From Okapia johnstoni (lineage: Eukaryota > Chordata > Mammalia > Artiodactyla > Giraffidae), in the NCBI GenBank assembly GCA_024291935.2, contig CM044320.1, positions 36,610,001 to 36,674,000 of the forward strand: a stretch of 64,000 bases of DNA, in the 5' to 3' direction. This document shows positions 13,131 through 25,184 of this stretch, piece after piece. The position numbers and the translations under genes are program-made. Position 1 is the first letter of the stretch, and the number at the start of each line of letters is the position of its first letter. Below the pieces are notes generated by a model. The model searched no databases. It saw only the letters and a list, made by a program, of their open reading frames with translations, and was not told where the DNA came from.

Positions 13131-13500
13131 TGTTATGGACTGTATTGGGTCCTAATAATTCCTGTGTTGAAGTCCTAATCCCTAGAACCTCAGATTGTAA
13201 CCATAAATACTTTAAAGAGGTAATTCAGTTCAATTGGGCCCTAATCCAATATGACTGGTATCCTCATAGATTTAGACACAGCGCGACACCAGACACTTGC
13301 ATATACTGTAGAAAGACCACGTGAGCACACAGCAAGAAGGCAGCCATCTGCCAGCCAGGGAGAGCGGCCTCAGAATAAAACCTGCTAACACCTTGGTCTT
13401 AGCTTTCTAGCCTACAAAACAGAGAAAATTAATCGTTGTTGTTTAAGCCATCCAGTCTGTGGTATTTTGTTATGGCAGCGCCAGCAGTTAATATAGTACA
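13131..13500 (+). mobile_element. Solo MaLR (MST-type) LTR with 5-bp duplication
   Basis: A 370-bp block starts with TGTTATGGACTG and ends with AATATAGTACA. It contains the MST-type landmarks 'gggccctaatccaatatgac', 'agcacacagcaagaaggcag', an AATAAA near 13,373 and 'gttgtttaagccatccagtc'. A perfect direct repeat AGGGT flanks it at 13,126-13,130 and 13,501-13,505, the 5-bp size expected of ERVL-type elements. No internal sequence remains. Confidence 0.88.
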
Positions 13501-13854
13501 AGGGTTTAAATCTATTCTGCATATTTTTAATAGAAAGATACTCCATTTTCCAAGCTTCCTAGTGGGTGCTGATTTATTCATCAAACATTTGTTGACCACC
13601 TGATATGTACGGGGCACTGTTCTAGTGCTGGAGGTGCCACAAGGAAATGCCATGTGTCCACAGGGACCACATGGTCCAGTGCCTCCAGGAACATGTGGCC
13701 TCCAAAGCCATCACAGCAGGAAAAGAGGAAAAAAGGAGGCAAGTCACAGGCCTTACATCAGTCCCACTCCCACTTGATTATCACACGGTCCCAACCTAAC
13801 TTCATAAAAGGCTGGAAAACATCAGGTAGTGGGTGGAAAATTTGGTGAGTAACT

Positions 13855-14005
13855 GCCTCAGGTAGATGCTTTTATTATATCCCCACCCTCTTAGTGAGGT
13901 TAAGTGTATTGCCCAAAGCCACACCACTCATAAGCAAAGGAGCCAGGATTTCATCCTACTGTCTGGTTCTAAACCCACATCTTAGCCACTGCACTGTACT
14001 GCACT
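13855..14005 (-). mobile_element. MIR SINE
   Basis: On the plus strand it shows 'gaggttaagtgtattgccc', 'aagccacaccactcataagc', 'gagccaggatttcatcc' and 'cttagccactgcactgtac', the reverse-orientation MIR core. Confidence 0.65.
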
Positions 14006-15289
14006 GATTCCGATCATGAAAATTTTTTTATTGTAAGAAGTTTGGCATCATCTTATAGAAAATGGGGGCTACTGAAGAGTTTTAAGCACAAAAATGGCAT
14101 GATCATATTCTCCTTTCAGGTAGATTACATGTGCTGTGGTTTGGATGATGAATTTGAAAAAGCAAGACTGGAAGCAAGAAGACCACTTAGGAAGTTACTG
14201 CAATTGCTCAAACCAGAGCTGATGAAGCCTCAGGGAGGCCAATGACAGAGGACTGGAGTGAGGGACATAGTGGAGGAGTTTGGGGATAAAGAGAAAATTA
14301 GTCAGACTTATTTAGTGTGGGGGTGAGGAGGAGGAAATATTCAAGAAAAACACCCTTGTGTTTGAGTGGTGGCCTGGAAGGATGACGTCACTGATGAATA
14401 CAAAATACAGAAGGAGGAACAAGTTCGCTGGAGAAAATGGTGATTTCACTTTGGAAATGCTGAGTTTGAAGAACTTGGAAGACAAGTAGCAACGCATGAT
14501 CCACTGCTCGTGTAACAATTATTCCAAAGCTTGGGAAAGTTGGAGTAGGGAGTCACGAATATGCAGGCGGTAGTTGAATAAGAGAAGAGTTGGAATCTTG
14601 TGAAAAACAATCATCAAAAGACCAAGTTCACAAGTGATGATAAAATCAAATGCAATAGAGTCCAGTGTAAGCAATATCAATGGGGTTTTGTCATTAAAAG
14701 CCATTGATAACCTTAGTGGTTAGAGCTTTCAGGGAGTGAGAAAATGAGTGGGGGACAGAAGCTGGATCGCCACTTTCTCCAGAGTGAAAATACTACCACT
14801 TTCAACCCTCTCAATAAGGTGGGTATTATCATCCCTCCTTTATAACAAAACTCCAAGTGGTGGCTTGCAATACTGTGTAGTAGCTAGAAACTCAGACTCA
14901 GGAATGCAGCTATCTCAGGCTGGGTTCCTTGAATTAGACTGAGGTGGGTATTTGTATGTAGGCTTGTTAGGGAACATTGTCAAAAACACCTTTTAGGAAA
15001 TGAGGGAAGCAGGATTGGGCAGAGATGATGAAAGGACTAGTCTGATCTTGCTGAGAGCTCCTGAGTTGGAAGGGAGTTCAAGGCATCCTTAATGTGGACA
15101 AAGAAGTTTTAACCAGGGTTTTGGCCACATATTGACCAGACAATGGATGTACTATCCCCAAGAAAGAATGTAATTTGAGAGAGGCAGCTTCCTTTGGCCA
15201 ACTTCCAGAGAGGGACTCAGCTGAGAGGCATCAGGAGCCTGCTCTCCCAGCAGCTGGGAAAATGAGTTCTGGGTGGTACATGACAGCAT
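14006..15289. other. Unassigned intergenic, possible old repeat
   Basis: The 14,060-14,480 part ('ttaagcacaaaaatggcatg', 'gaccacttaggaagttactg', 'aatgctgagtttgaagaac') resembles a dispersed old mammalian repeat that I cannot name with confidence. No gene is supported. Confidence 0.35.
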
Positions 15290-15512
15290 CCATTACACTG
15301 CCTGTCCAGGTGCCAATCTCAGTCCAGCCACTTACTGTGAGACCTCAGTTGATTTCTTAATTTCTCTGTGCCTCAGTTTCCTCATTTCTAAGGTAGGGAT
15401 ATCAATAAATGTGCCTCATAGTGTTTTTGTGAAAATTAAATGAGTTAATAAAACTGCTAGAAAAAATGCCTGGCATGTGATCAGCATTTTACAAGCTAAG
15501 CTATTATCATTA
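15290..15512 (+). mobile_element. MIR SINE
   Basis: Carries 'gccacttactgtgagacctc', 'tctctgtgcctcagtttcc', 'gtttttgtgaaaattaaatg' and 'aatgcctggcatgtgatcag', the classic MIR core and tail order. Confidence 0.85.
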
Positions 15513-15595
15513 AACACAGAAAAAACACTGCACCCAGGTTTTCTGATTTCTAGTCCTGTGCCAGTTCTTCAGACCATTCAGCTTTCATTCTCATT

Positions 15596-15822
15596 ATTTC
15601 CAGTCTCTGTAGTGGTAAAGAATTCACCTGCTAGTGCAGAAGACATAAGAGATACGAGTTCAGTCCCTGGGTTGGGAAGATCCCTTGGAGTAGGAAATGG
15701 CAACCAACTCCAATATTCTTGCCTGGAAAACTCCATGGACAGAGGAGTCTGGTGGGCTACAGTCCATGGGGTCATAAAGAGTCAGACACTAATGAGCAAC
15801 CGAGCACAACACAACACATATA
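15596..15822 (+). mobile_element. Bov-tA SINE
   Basis: Full Bov-tA layout: tRNA-like head with 'gagttcagtccctgggttgg', the body 'gcctggaaaactccatgg', and the end 'gtcagacactaatgagc'. Confidence 0.92.
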
Positions 15823-16730
15823 GCACATTAGCCTGAGGACTACATTGTGTTATCTATAACTGTTTTGCATTTTACAAAGGTACGTATTAATGTAGTACTA
15901 CCTAAACAAAGATACTTGACAAATAACCTGGACACTTCAGTGGCTTGCAGAAGCATGCTGCTCCCTCACACATCTGGCAACTCGGCTGATGTGGCCTGGC
16001 TAACCTGGGCCTGACTCCCAGCTGCAGGCTGCATCCAGGTCTGCTCCATGTCTTTCATCCTTCTGACACGAGCAGTGTCCACATCATGTTCTTCTCATGA
16101 TGAAAGTCAGGAGCTCTAGAGACAAAAACCATGTATGCAAGCACATTTCTAGCCTTTGCTCACCTCCATTGACATCCCATTGCCTAAAGCAATTCAGGTG
16201 ACTGAGTCCAGAGTCAAGCCCAGCAGGATGCGAAGGCAGGCGCAGCACCCACAGAGTTGGGGGAAGAGAGGGATTGGAAATTTGCAGATCAGTAGTCTTC
16301 CATATATCTGGATGAACAAAGATTCTGTAATAGTAAAGAAGATACTTCTGACCAAAATAATACAGTAAAAAAACTGTAATTGAAAGCTTTGGATAAATAT
16401 TGCTGGTATTTCTGAATATGTCGTTATAGACTCTCTCTAATTCTGTTTCCTCATTAGTAAAACATAATTACAATACTTCCTTCCATTCAACTCACAGAAA
16501 TGAGATATCATCATCCTCATCATCATCATGTATTTTTTGAACCATGCAGCACTTCTTTGAATAATAAATTGGCATCTTCTGCCATCCAGCATGCTTCTAA
16601 ACCTTTACTGAGATCCCAACATGAGCACTGATCTCCCAAGACTACCATAGAAAGCCAGGAAGATGCAGGAGTGGTGTCCTTAATAAACACAATGGCTGAA
16701 ATCCATTGTACTGCAGATTTCTGAAGCACT

Positions 16731-17201
16731 TCAGTTCAGTTCAGTCACTCAGTCGTGTCCGACTCTTTGCGACCCCATGAACTGCAGCACACCACGCCTC
16801 CCTGTCCATCACCAACTCCCGGAGTTTACCCAAACCCATGTCCATCGAGTTGGTGATGCCATCCAACCATCTCATCCTCTGTCGTCCCCTTCTCCTCCTG
16901 TCCCCAATCCTTCCCAGCATTAGGGTCTTTTCCAATGAGTCAACTCTTTGCATGAAGTGGCCAAAATATTGGAGTTTCAGCTTCAACATCAGTCTTTCCA
17001 ATGAACACCCAGGACTGATCTCCTTTAGGATGGACTGGTTGGATCTTCTTGCAGTTCAAGGGACTCTCAAGAATCTTCTCCAACACCACAGTTCAAAAGC
17101 ATCAATTCTTCAGCGCTCAGCTTTCTTCACCGTCCAACTCTCACATCCATACATGACCACTGGAAAAACCATAGCTTTGACTAGATGGACCTTTGTTGGC
17201 A
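16731..17201 (-). mobile_element. BovB LINE 3' end with 11-bp duplication
   Basis: A 471-bp 5'-truncated BovB in minus orientation, running from the terminal sequence at the low end to the stretch coding for the C-terminal domain. It is flanked by a direct repeat TCTGAAGCACT at 16,720-16,730 and 17,202-17,212. The element is well preserved, so the insertion is fairly recent. Confidence 0.95.
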
Positions 17202-17212
17202 TCTGAAGCACT

Positions 17213-17835
17213 AGGTCTTCAAATTTTGGGCTTCTGCTTATTTTGACAATGCTGAGTATACGGTAAGCGATCCATAATTGCTAGTTGAATTTCCTGAATT
17301 CCCTGTTTGTAAGAAGTTAGATTAAGGAACCAAACACTGCTGAGATTTAAAACCTCATTCAGTGAGTGGCCTCTGAAAAATCTAACACAAGCTCATTGCC
17401 TATCTTAGCTACTAAACACTCCATTCAGCACTTTGCTCCTTAATTCCAAAACCTTATATTTGGACACTACCTATGAATAAGCAGTGAATTTTCTCAGAAT
17501 GGAATGAAAGAATGATGGCTCAGCAAACTGCAGGTTTTGGTCCCCCCAAAATTGTATTTCCAGTTCATTAAATTATAGTGAGAGAGTGCCCAACTTTTAA
17601 GGCTACAGTGAAATTAGTTTTCACAAAGACAAAATCCACTTCTCTCTGCTTGCCAAAACCAAGGCAAAATTTCTTTATTCCTATAAAAATTTTATTGCTA
17701 CAAGCATCATCCAGCTCTTTAAATTCATTCTGAAATCATTTTGATCTCAGGAACTTTTTTCATATCTCTGCTGTATTAATCTTACAAAAATGTTACAGGA
17801 CCTCTAGTTAGAAAGTAGGAGAAACTCTTAGTGAC
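17213..17835. other. Unassigned intergenic sequence
   Basis: No gene or recognised repeat. Confidence 0.45.
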
Positions 17836-18484
17836 TATATTAGTTTGCTAGGACTGCTATAACAAAATACCACAAACTGAATAGCTGAAACAACAGAAAT
17901 ACATTATATCACAACTCTGGAGAGTGACAGCCCAAGGTCAAGGTGTTGGAAAGGCTAGTTCCTTCTGAGAGCTGTGAGGAAGAATCTGTTCAATGCTTTT
18001 CTCTTCTTCTAGTGCTGTGCTAACATTTGGGGGATGCTTTGGTCTATAGATACATCACATTCTCTCTGTGTATGTGTGTGGGTGTGTGTCTCCAAATTTC
18101 TTTTCCTTATAGGAATAATCTGTTATGAAAGTGAAACTGAAGTCATGTCCGACTCTTTGCAACCCCATGGACTGTAGCCTACCAGGTTCCTCTGTCCATG
18201 GGATTTTCCAAGCAAGAATACTTGAGTGGGTTGCCATTTCCTTCTCCAGGAGATCTTCCCAACCCAGGGATTGAACCCAGGTCTCCCACATTGTAGGCAG
18301 ATGCTTTACCCTCTGAGCCACCAGGGAAGTAAATCTGTTATGACTCATCCTAATAAACTCATTCTAACTTGATTACCTTTACAGGGATTCTGTCTCCATA
18401 AATGGTTACATTCCAAGGTAGTCAGGGTTAAGACTTCAACATATTAGTTTGGGCCAGAGTGGGTACATGTTTCAAACAATAACA
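17836..18484 (-). mobile_element. MaLR (MST-type) LTR, split by a SINE
   Basis: Read on the minus strand this is the same LTR type as 13,131-13,500: it starts TGTTATTGTTTG at the high end and ends in the 'agcaaactaata'-like end at 17,836. The Bov-tA at 18,129-18,331 sits inside it. TGAC occurs on both sides (17,832-17,835 and 18,485-18,488) and may be a worn target duplication. Confidence 0.78.
18129..18331 (-). mobile_element. Bov-tA SINE with 12-bp duplication
   Basis: Complete minus-orientation Bov-tA ending at the tRNA-like head ('gagccaccagggaag'). Flanked by AATCTGTTATGA at 18,117-18,128 and 18,332-18,343. Inserted into the older MaLR LTR. Confidence 0.95.
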
Positions 18485-18499
18485 TGACCTTGCATTAGT

Positions 18500-19378
18500 T
18501 AGGCAAAGATATTTCACAAACTATAAAAGAAGAAAACTGATAAGTTGGATGTCATCAAAATTACATACTTCTGCTCTTTAAAAAACACTATTAAGAAAGT
18601 AGAAAAACAAATAAGCCATAGACTGGGTGGAAAATATTTTGAAAATATAATTCAATAAAGTACTTGTATCTAGAATACATAAAGAAATTTTACTCAATAA
18701 TAAGACTTAATAGGAAAAATACAACTCATGATACAACTCATACAACCCAATTAGAAATGGGCTAAAGATCTGGACAGATACACCATCAAAAAAGATACAA
18801 AAATGACCACAATCAAAACAACTGACAACACCAAGTGGTAGCAAGAATGTGGAGCAACTAAACCCTCATGCAGTCACTCTGGAATTCAGCAGGGCAGCTT
18901 TTTTTAAGAGTAATCATAACCTACCATGTAACATATCAACCAAATCCTAGGTATTTACACAAGAGAAACAAAACTCTATGTTCACATGGAGACCTCTACA
19001 TGAATGTTCATAACAGCTTTATTCAATGGTAGCCAAACTTGGAAATACTTTAAATGCCCATTAACTGGAGAATGGATAAACAAACTTGATATGTATGTAC
19101 AATGGAGCACTACTCAGCAATAAAAATAATGAATTATTAATATACATAAGAAAAGACTACATACTCTTTACTTCTATTTACACATTGTTCTAGAAAAGAT
19201 GGTACCATGGATAGAGAAAATCAACCAGCAGTTGACAAGAGCTGGGAGCAGTGAAAGAGAACTGGCTGAAAAGGAACACAGTGGAACTTCTGGAGCTAAT
19301 GGATGATGGTTAGATGAATATACACTTGCCAAAAGTTCATTGAACTATATTTAAGAAACTAGTTGAATATTTTTTTTT
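18500..19378 (+). mobile_element. Old L1 LINE, 3' end
   Basis: Decayed ORF2 C-terminal and 3' UTR sequence in L1 order: 'atgtcatcaaaattacatac', 'atgggctaaagatctgg', 'catgaatgttcataacagc', 'gagcactactcagcaataaa'. No intact frame. Confidence 0.75.
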
Positions 19379-19880
19379 GCTACAGTCCTTTTCACTTTCT
19401 CAAGCATTCACAAACATTTCTGGAAAGATGCTCCCCCACTCTCCCCACCAGTCTTCAACAGTTAAGTAGTGTAGCTTTCTCTTTTCAGCTCATTCTTGGA
19501 GCCAGTTTCCTAACAGGAATGTAATAGATATTTGCTGAGCCTGTTATTCTCCATCAGATCATTCTATGAAATTGTTATCGAAAGGAGTAGAGTCTGACTG
19601 CTCCCCCCACAAAAGCCAATAAACAGGCCAGGTTGGTGGACAGGAAAGTTTGCTTCATTTCAGATGCCGGCAACTGGGGGTGGGGTGGACATCTGTACAT
19701 AGGCCAACTCCACCAACTGGCAACCAGTGGGGCAAGAGCTGGTTGGATAGAAGGAGGGAGCTACATGCAGAAACAGCACAGTCAGCTGGGACAGTCATCT
19801 TCAAATTGGTCATTGGTGGTCTGATCAGTGTCACCTTGATTGTTTTAGGTACAGTTAATCCTCCTGAGTGAGACAGGAAG
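19379..19880. other. Unassigned; GC-richer block before BovB
   Basis: The part at about 19,585-19,870 is less A+T rich than its surroundings, carries an AATAAA near 19,618, and has overlapping open frames on both strands (19,633-19,871 plus and 19,655-19,954 minus). I recognise no protein. It may be a repeat or ERV-derived fragment. Confidence 0.3.
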
Positions 19881-22800
19881 AGAGGAATGGGAGATGATAC
19901 AGCAGAGTAAAAGGATGTGCATTCATCTTCTCCTGCAAGAACACCAAATTGCAACTAGTTGTTGAACAACCATCGACAGGAGGATATTGAAACCTACTAA
20001 AAAAGATAACCCACGTCCAAGGACAAAGGAGAAGCTTAAAATCAAATTCTATACCTGCCAGGTGGGTGACCAAGGAAGCTCTCCCACAGTTGCAAAGTCT
20101 CTAGACCCCACATCAGATTCCCAAACCTGGGGATCCAGAAGAGGGGCTGGGAATCCCCAGAGAATCTTATTTTGAAGGTCAGTGGAATTTGATTACAGAA
20201 TTTCCACAGGACTGGAGGAAACAAAGACTATTGGAGGGCACAAACAAACATTGCATGCACCAGGACCCAGGGGAAAGGAGCAGTGTCCCCAGAGGAGACT
20301 GAGCCAGACCTCCCTGTGAGTGTTTGAGGGTCTCCTGCTGAGGTGTGGGTTGGCAGTGGCCTGCCATGGGGACAGGGGCACTAGCCACAGCAGTCCTGGG
20401 AGGCACATGTTGGCATAAGTCCTCTTGGCGGTCACCATGAGCCCTACCATAGAGACTGCAGACTCCAGGATTAGGCAACCACAGGTCAAACAACTAGCAG
20501 GGAGGGAGCACAGCCCCATCTATTAGCAGACAATTGGGTTAAAGATTTACTGAGCATAGCCCTGCCCACCAGAGCAAGATTCAGTTTTCCCCAAAGCCAG
20601 TCCCTTCTATAAGGAAGCTTGCACAGGCTTCTCATCCTCATCCATCAGAGGGCAGGCAGAAGAAACAATCCCACAGCCTCCAGAATTACACAGCCTCCAG
20701 AATGAAAACCACAATCACAGAAAGCTAAGTAAAATAATCACATGGATCACAGCCTTGTGTAACTCAGTAAAACTATGAGCCATGTCATGCAGGGACACCC
20801 AAGATGGATGGGTCATGGTGGAGGGTTCTGACAAAATGTAGTCCATTGAAGTAGGGGATGGAAAACCACTCCAATATTCTTGCCTTGAGAACCCCATGAA
20901 CAGTATGAAAAGGCAAAAAGAAATGACACTGAAAGATGAGCGCCCCAGGTCACTAGGTGTCTAATAAGCTACTGGGGAAGAGTGGAGAACTTGCTCAAGA
21001 AAGAGCGAAGAGGCTGGGCCAAAGCAGGAACAACACCCAGTTGTGGTTGTGTCTGATGGTGAGAGTAAAGTCCAACGCTGTGAAAAACAATATTGCACAG
21101 CAATCTGGAATGCTAGGTCCATAAGTCAAGGTAAATTGAAAGTGATCAAGCAGAAGATGGCAAGAGAACATCGACATTTTAAGAATCACTGAACTAAAAT
21201 GGATGGGAATGGGTGAATTTAATTAGATGACCATTATATCTACTACTACGGCAAGAATCCCTTAGAAGAAATGGAATAGCCCTCATATTCAACAAAAGAG
21301 TCCGAAATGCAGTACTTGGATGCAATCTCAAAAACAACAGAATGATCTTGGTTTGTTTCCAAGGAAAACCATTAAATATCACAGTAATTTAAGCCTATAC
21401 CCCAAACACTAATGTCAAAGAAGCTGAAGTTGAATGGTTCTATGAAGACCTACAAGACCTTTCAGAGATAACACCAAAAAAAGATATCTTTTTCATCACA
21501 GGGGACTGGAATGCAAAAGTAGGAAGTCAAGAGATACCTCAAGTAACAGACAAGTTTGGCCTTAGAGTACAAAATGAAGCAAGGCAAAGGCTAACAGTTT
21601 TGCCAAGAGAACCCACTGGTCACAGCAAACACCCTCTTCCAACAACACAAAAGACAATGTTACACATGGACATCACCAGATGGTCAACACCGAAATCAGA
21701 CTGATTATATTCTTTGTAGCCAAAGATGGAGAAGCTCTACACAGTCAGCAAAAACAAGACCTGGAGCTGATTGTGGCTCAGATTATCAGCTCATTTTTGC
21801 CAAATTCAGACTTAAATTGAAGAAAGTAGGGAAAACCACTAGGTCATTCAGATATGACCTAAATCAAATTGCTTATGATTATACAGTGGAGGTGAAGAAT
21901 AGATACAAGTGATTAGATCCAGTAAACAGAGTGCCTGAAGAACTATGGATAGAGTTTCATAACACGGTATAGGAGGTAGTGACCAAAACCATTCCCAAGA
22001 AAAAGAAATTCAAGAAGGAAAAGTGGTTGTCTGAGGAGGCCTTACAAATAGCTGACAACAGAAGTAAAAGGCAAAGGACAGAGGGCAAGATATAGCCAAC
22101 TGAAGGCAAAGTTCCAGAGAAGAACAAGGAGAGATAAGAAAGCCTTCTTCATGCAAAGAAACAGAGGAAAATAATAGAATGGGAAAGACTAGAGATCTAT
22201 TCAAGAAAATTGGAGTTACCAAGGGAATATTTCATGCAAAGATGGGCATAATAAAGGACAGAAATGGTATGGACTTAACAGAAGCAGAAGATATTAAGAA
22301 GAGGTGGCAAGACTACACAAAAAATCATATAAAAAAAAGATCTTAATGATCCAGATAATGACAGTGGTGTGGCCATTCACCTACAGCCAGACATCCTGGA
22401 GGGTGAAGTCAAGTAGGCCTTAGGAAGAAGCATTACTATGAACAAAGCTGGTAGAAGTGATGGAATTCCAGTTAAGCTATTTAACATCCTAAAAGATGAT
22501 GCTGTTAAAGTGCTGTACTCAATATGTCAGCAAATTTGGAAAACTCAGCAGTAGCCACAGGACTGGAAAAAGTCAGTTTTCATTCTAATTCCAAAGAAAG
22601 GAAATGCAAAAGAATATTAAAAATATGGTACAATTGCATTCATTTCACATGCTAGCAGGATAATGCTCAAAATCTTTCAAACTGGGCTTTAGCAGTATGC
22701 GAACTGAGGACCTCAGATGAACAAGCTGTCTTTAGAAAAGGCAGAGAAACCAGAGATCAAATTGCCAACAACCACTAGATCTTAGAAAAAGCAAGGGAAT

Positions 22801-23667
22801 TCCAGAAAAACAGAGTACACCATGCGAAATGCCAGGCTACCTGAATCACAAGCTGGAATTAAGATTGTTGGGAGAAATAAAAACCTCAGATACGCAGATG
22901 ATATCACTGTCATGGCAGAAAGCTAAAAGTAACTACAGAGACTCTTGAGGAAAGTGAAAGAGGATAGCGAAAATGCTGGCTCAAAATTCAACATTCAAAA
23001 AACTAAATCATGGCATTCAGTCCTATCATTTCATGGCAAATAACTGGGGGGAAAGTGGAAACAGTGACAAATTTTATTTTCTTAGGCTACACAATCACTG
23101 TGGATGGTGAATGCAGCCATGAAATTAAAAGATGCTTAGTCTTTGAAAGGAAAACTATGACAAACCTAGACAGTGTATTAAAAAGCATAGACACCACTTT
23201 GCTGACAAAGGTCCGTATAGTCAAAGCTATGGTTTTTCCAGTAGTCATGTATGAATGTGAGAGTTGGACCATATAAAAGGCTGAGCACTGAAGAATTGAT
23301 GCTTTTGAATTGTGGTGCTGGAGAAGACTGTTGAGAGCTCCATGGTTGCAAGGAAATCAAATCAATCAATCCTAAAGGAAATCAACCCTGAATATTCATT
23401 GGAAAGACTGATGCTGAAGCTGAAGCTCCAATTCTTTGGCCACCATCTGAAGAACTGACTCACTGGAAAAGACCATAATGCTGGGAAAGATTGAGAGCTG
23501 GAGGAGAGGAGGGCCACAGAAGATGAAATGATTGGATGGCATCACTCACTCAATGGATATGAGTTTGCGCAAACTCTGGGAGACAGTGAAGGACAGGGAA
23601 GCATGGTGTGCTGTAGTCCATGGGATCGCAAAGAGTCAAGCATGACTTCACAAATGAACAACAACAA
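19881..23667 (+). mobile_element. BovB LINE, internally deleted
   Basis: Runs from the BovB 5' region ('catcttctcctgcaagaac') to the 3' end near 23,667. The endonuclease and upstream domains are full of stops and small indels. At about 22,812 the sequence jumps from 'ccagaaaaac' directly to 'agagtacaccatgcg', losing the reverse transcriptase core that holds the FIDYAKAFD-type motif. The YADD stretch ('tacgcagatgat') survives near 22,892. More diverged than the copy at 7,311-11,330. Confidence 0.92.
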
Positions 23668-24325
23668 TCTTCAGTTTCAGGGTCCATTTGTTCCCATTTC
23701 TTTGAGGTCAATTCTCAGAATTGTGATAGTTCATGTCTTGGGTACAGTCTGGTGATCATGTAATTAATTTTCCACCTGGGGTTTCTGTAGCTGTAAGACA
23801 GCTCACAGGATATGGCTCAGAATATTATCTATGGTATTTGAGAAGGAACTAACGGTCCTTCACTATGCTTAATGACTACATTATTATTTTTTGTGTCCCC
23901 CTTTTCTATTTTCTTTTGTTTCAGCATTTCTCATCTCTCTGATTAAACTGATTATTTGGCCAAAGTTTTCCACAGACAAAAGGCAGGCAGAGGACATGTG
24001 GGGAAGGACCATAGGGTCCTGCTTTGTTTAAAGTCAGATAAAAATGGTGAATGTTTCCAACTCTTCTTTCTGCCAAATAAATTGGGTTCTGATTCCATCC
24101 ACTGCTTAGTTCCTTCCCGCTTCTTCCTCTGAACAGGATTAAGAATATTCAGTCTCTTGGAGGCAGAATTAGGGAAAAGAGTTGAGGATAAAAGGCTTAG
24201 TCTAGTGAAAACAAGAATGAGAGTAAAAAAAGAGCCTCCATCCCTAGGGAATCTCACATGTGGAGGTGTGGAGGGCCCAGTGCAATGCTGGGAGAGATGA
24301 GTTTGTGGTGGGTTAGAGAGAATAC
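23668..24325. other. Unassigned intergenic sequence
   Basis: No gene or recognised repeat; the minus-strand frame at 23,952-24,368 has no recognisable domain. Confidence 0.4.
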
Positions 24326-24537
24326 AAGGCTTTCTTGGTGGGTCGGTGATAAAGAATCTGCCTGCCAAGCAGGAGACATGGGTTCAATCCCTGGTTCAAG
24401 AAGATCCCCTGGAGAAGGGAATGGCAAGCCACTGCTATATTCTTACCTGGGAAATCACATGGACAGAGGAGCCTGATGAGCTACAGTCCATGGGGTTGCA
24501 CAAGAGCCAGACATGACTTACCAACTAAACCACCACC
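24326..24537 (+). mobile_element. Bov-tA SINE
   Basis: Complete head-to-tail Bov-tA ('ggttcaatccctggttc', 'gatcccctggagaaggg', 'cagtccatggggttgc'). AGAGAGAATAC at 24,315 and AGAGAGAGTAAC at 24,538 look like a target duplication with one mismatch. Confidence 0.92.
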
Positions 24538-24734
24538 AGAGAGAGTAACGGGTGGGCCAGGGAGGGTGAGCGAGAGGGTTTTCTGTGGGAAAGGGGTAAT
24601 ACTGACAGGCTTGAGATTTGCAAGCTGCTAGAGAACAGGAGGGGAAAGGGATTTTAGTAAGAGCTGCCTTAGAGTTCTGCATTTGATTTGTTAGTGATTT
24701 GAATTTCTCTTTGTTCTGTTCTCTAAACATGTCT

Positions 24735-24808
24735 CCTGCTGCTGCTGCTGCTAAGTCGTTTCAGTCATGTCCGACTCTGTGCGACCCCATAGACGGCAGC
24801 CCACCAGT
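24735..24808 (-). mobile_element. Bov-A2 SINE, short 3' fragment
   Basis: A (CTG)n tail, then 'aagtcgtttcagtcatgtcc' and 'gaccccatagacggcagccc'. Only the 3' 70 bp is present. Confidence 0.85.
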
Positions 24809-24890
24809 CCTGAACAAATTACAAGGGTCATGATTTTAGGGTGGTCATACATGTAACAAGCATTTATTAAGCACCTTCTGGCGATCCCTC

Positions 24891-25174
24891 TCGGAGAAGG
24901 CAATGGCACCCCACTCTAGTACTCTTTTGCCTGGAAAATCCCATGGACGGAGGAGCCTGGCAGGCTTCAGTCCATGGGGTCGCTAAGAGTTGGACACGAC
25001 TGAGCGACTTCACTTTCACTTTTCCCTTTCATGCACGGGAGAAGGAAATGGCAACCCACTCCAGTGTTCTTGCCTGGAGAATCCCAGGGATGGTGGAGCC
25101 TGGTGGGCTGCCGGCTATGGGGTCGCACAGAGTCGGACACGACTGAAGCGACTTAGCAGCAGCAGCAGCAGCAG
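24891..25174 (+). mobile_element. Bov-A2 dimeric SINE with duplication
   Basis: Two tandem BovB-tail-like units joined by 'cactttcacttttccctttc', ending in a (CAG)n tail. Flanked by GCGATCCCTC at 24,881-24,890 and ACGATCCCTC at 25,175-25,184, one mismatch in ten. Confidence 0.95.
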
Positions 25175-25184
25175 ACGATCCCTC

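Noticed and set aside
13131..18484. One provirus bounded by two LTRs
   Set aside because: The LTRs are inverted relative to each other, the first has its own 5-bp duplication, and the sequence between them is MIR, SINE, BovB and unique DNA rather than retroviral genes.
24745..25174. CAG/CTG triplet repeat expansion locus
   Set aside because: The short CTG and CAG runs are the normal tails of Bov-A2 SINEs, not an independent triplet repeat.
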